From the NCBI GenBank assembly GCA_902510995.1, contig CABXDL010000006.1, positions 1 to 55,940 of the forward strand: a DNA stretch of 55,940 nucleotides, in the 5' to 3' direction. The DNA is from an uncultured Candidatus Actinomarina sp. (lineage in GTDB: Bacteria > Actinomycetota > Acidimicrobiia > Actinomarinales > Actinomarinaceae). How positions within the stretch are numbered: the stretch's first letter is position 1; each line of letters begins with the position of its first letter. The translations under genes were made by a program, and so were the position numbers. Below are positions 54,206 to 55,940 of this stretch, piece by piece. Below the pieces are notes generated by a model, which worked only from the letters and a program-made list of their open reading frames with translations, was not told the DNA's origin and ran no database searches.

Positions 54206-54453
54206 GGTTTTTCTTGAATGTAGCTTTTATTAATTATGATTTCACCTTTTTTTAAAACTAGTGTTATCTGTTCTTTATTTATTGTTGTTACTCTTCCATG
54301 GATTCCAGATTCAGTTACAACATTGTCACCTATTTGTATGTTGTTTATAAATTCTCGATGTTTTTTGTTTCGTCTTCTCTGAGGAATATATAATAATGCA
54401 TAAAAAAATATGAAAATCGTAATTAAAGGCAGCAATGTTATTAAATCATTCAT
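54202..54453 (-). CDS. yajC: Preprotein translocase subunit YajC
   Basis: The product is 83 residues: one membrane helix (LITLLPLITIFIFFYALLYI) followed by PQRRRNKKHREFINNIQIGDNVVTESGIHGRV, the YajC signature. It joins SecDF. It overlaps tgt by 8 bases. Confidence 0.94.
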   Translation of the reverse strand: MNDLITLLPLITIFIFFYALLYIPQRRRNKKHREFINNIQIGDNVVTESGIHGRVTTINKEQITLVLKKGEIIINKSYIQEKP

Positions 54454-55531
54454 CTTGATATCTCTTTTTAAATTGATTAAAACTTGATTCTAATATACTT
54501 CTCCTAGCTTCATCAAGGATAATCTCAGTTTGAATTAAGTTGTGTACTGTTAAATAAAGCCATGAAGATGTATTTTCATTATGTATTAAATGTCTTAAAT
54601 AAGCTTTTGAAAAATTCTTGCATGTAAAGCAAGGGCAGTCTTTACTAATTGGATTAGGATCATTTTCATATCTTTTATTTTTAATGTTTATATAATCATT
54701 TCCATCAACTAACTTTCCATGCCTAGCTAGTCTTGCGGGCCAAACACAGTCAAATATATCTATACCTTCTTCTATTAAATCCACAATTCCATGAAGGTCA
54801 CCCAAACCCATTACATATCTAGGTTTATTTTCAGGCAACAACTTAGTAGTAAAGTTAACAATATCTTTTCTTTCAGACCTTGTCTCCCCTATTGCCAGTC
54901 CACCTATTGCATAACCGTCATAATTTTGTTCAATCATATATTTTGCTGATAACTCTCTTAAGTCTTTATGTAAACCACCTTGCAATATACCAAACAAAGA
55001 TTGTTTCCTATTAGCATGTTTTTCTTTTGATTTTAACCCCCAGGCTCTTGTAAGATTAATTGCAGCTAATTGTTTTTCTTCAGGATCGTTTATATCGATC
55101 AGACAGTCAAATATCATTGCTATATCGCTTCCAAGTTTATTTTGAGTTTCTATAGACATCTCTGGAGTCATCTCAAATGAAGAACCATCATATACATTTT
55201 TAAAAATAACTCCATCATCGTTTATTTTTGTAGGTATCGACCAAGCTTGAAAACCACCAGAGTCTGTAAGAATAACTTTGTCCCAATTCATAAATTTATG
55301 AATTCCACCCAATTCTTTAATTATGTCTGAACCAGGTCTTAAATGTAAATGATATGTATTTGCTAACAAAACATCTGTATTATTAAGAAACATGTGAGGT
55401 GTTGACTTTATTGCACCTCTTGTTGCAACCGGCATAAAACTAGGTGTTTTAATTATCTTATTATTTAGAATAATCTCAGTTGCCCTAGCGTTTCCATCTT
55501 TTTTAATTATATTTAAATTTAAGTTACTCAT
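54446..55531 (-). CDS. tgt: tRNA-guanine transglycosylase
   Basis: The product is 361 residues. TPSFMPVATRGAIKSTPHMF, NTYHLHLRPG, ILTDSGGFQAWS (catalytic Asp), GGLAIGETRSERKDIV and a zinc site CPCFTC...H match bacterial Tgt. It exchanges guanine for preQ1 in tRNA anticodons on the queuosine path; queA upstream performs the next step. It overlaps queA by 4 bases. Confidence 0.95.
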   Translation of the reverse strand: MSNLNLNIIKKDGNARATEIILNNKIIKTPSFMPVATRGAIKSTPHMFLNNTDVLLANTYHLHLRPGSDIIKELGGIHKFMNWDKVILTDSGGFQAWSIPTKINDDGVIFKNVYDGSSFEMTPEMSIETQNKLGSDIAMIFDCLIDINDPEEKQLAAINLTRAWGLKSKEKHANRKQSLFGILQGGLHKDLRELSAKYMIEQNYDGYAIGGLAIGETRSERKDIVNFTTKLLPENKPRYVMGLGDLHGIVDLIEEGIDIFDCVWPARLARHGKLVDGNDYINIKNKRYENDPNPISKDCPCFTCKNFSKAYLRHLIHNENTSSWLYLTVHNLIQTEIILDEARRSILESSFNQFKKRYQDE

Positions 55532-55940
55532 TCTATTTCAAATAATACAGCATCGCCAAAGCTTAAGAATTTAAGTTTAGATCTCTGAGCATATTTATAT
55601 AATTCATTCCATTTTTCTCCATATATTGTTAATACAATAGACAAAAGAGTGCTTCTAGGTGCATGAAAATTAGTTATTAATAAATCTACTATTTTAAATT
55701 TATAACCTGGTTTTATAAATAAACTTGTTTGTCCTTTGTAAACATTAGTGTTAGCAACTGTTTCTAATGTTCTCAATACAGTTGTACCTACTGATATGAT
55801 CTTATAACCTTTATTTTTAAGTTTTAATAATTCTGAAAAATCTTTTTTTGATACTGAGTAATTTTCTTCATGAATTTTATAATTTTCTAAATATTCTGTA
55901 TCTATTGGTTTAAAAGTCCCTAAACCAATATCTAAATTTA
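55528..55940 (-). CDS. queA: S-adenosylmethionine:tRNA ribosyltransferase-isomerase, C-terminal part
   Basis: The frame is open to the window edge; the TTG near 55776 is internal. The readable 136 residues contain LDIGLGTFKPIDTEYLENYKIH, VGTTVLRTLE, FIKPGYKFKIVDLLITNFHAPRSTLLS and FLSFGDAVLFE, all QueA hallmarks. It converts preQ1 in tRNA to epoxyqueuosine using SAM. It ends 4 bases into tgt. Confidence 0.93.
   Translation of the reverse strand, partial: NLDIGLGTFKPIDTEYLENYKIHEENYSVSKKDFSELLKLKNKGYKIISVGTTVLRTLETVANTNVYKGQTSLFIKPGYKFKIVDLLITNFHAPRSTLLSIVLTIYGEKWNELYKYAQRSKLKFLSFGDAVLFEIE

Noticed and set aside
55528-55776. A separate 82-residue gene starting near 55776
   Set aside because: The frame continues upstream to the window edge with clear QueA sequence, so it is only the end of queA.

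Overview
The window is AT-rich, extremely compact bacterial DNA. It most likely comes from a streamlined marine actinobacterium of the Actinomarinales type ('Candidatus Actinomarina' / OM1 relatives); this placement is inferred. The supporting evidence is gene order: scpA-scpB-rluB-cmk-der, pgsA-garA(FHA)-ftsR(MerR)-bifunctional nuclease-MerR, mihF-gmk-rpoZ-coaBC-priA-def-fmt-rpe-rib, mpg-tyrS, and queA-tgt-yajC-secD-secF-relA-hisS are all actinobacterial neighbourhoods, here packed with overlaps of a few bases. The 16S also reads as a deep actinobacterium. No tRNA gene was found.

Layout. (1) 1-4.4 kb: chromosome condensation (scpA end, scpB), pseudouridine synthase, cmk, ispH on the opposite strand, and the ribosome GTPase der. 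(2) 4.4-10.8 kb: a complete oligopeptide/dipeptide ABC importer. Its lipoprotein binding protein is set off by a strong terminator from the two permeases and two ATPases. (3) 10.8-14.7 kb: phosphatidylglycerophosphate synthase, the FHA regulator, two MerR regulators, a D,D-carboxypeptidase, a bifunctional nuclease and a small nuclease-fold protein. (4) 14.6-20.3 kb: a mixed accessory stretch with adenosine deaminase, alpha/beta hydrolase, SURF1, a gamma-glutamyltransferase homologue, a metallo-beta-lactamase-fold hydrolase, a T4 endonuclease V-like UV-repair glycosylase and a small membrane protein. (5) 20.34-21.54 kb: a small island carrying two paralogous lipoprotein genes, each preceded by the same repeat. 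It is bounded by a complete 5S gene on one side and an exact 71-bp copy of the 5S 3' end on the other. (6) 21.5-26.6 kb: one 16S-23S-5S operon on the minus strand, with recognisable processing stems and boxA-like sites. (7) 26.6-55.9 kb: an almost unbroken minus-strand train of information-processing and cofactor genes (tyrS, mpg, pheST, rplT-rpmI-infC, rib operon, def/fmt, coaBC, rpoZ, gmk, mihF, nusB, efp, mltG, ruvX, alaS, aspS, hisS, relA, secDF-yajC, tgt, queA) that runs into the rRNA operon.

The most unusual points are the 5S-bounded mini-island with its repeat-headed lipoprotein units; a TyrRS whose HIGH signature has lost both histidines; a HisRS that ends after its catalytic domain; a PriA homologue without helicase or zinc motifs; and two genes (infC and the carboxypeptidase) that appear to start at AUA and AUU. 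infC also sits behind an attenuator-like hairpin. All functional calls come from reading motifs by eye; no database search was run.
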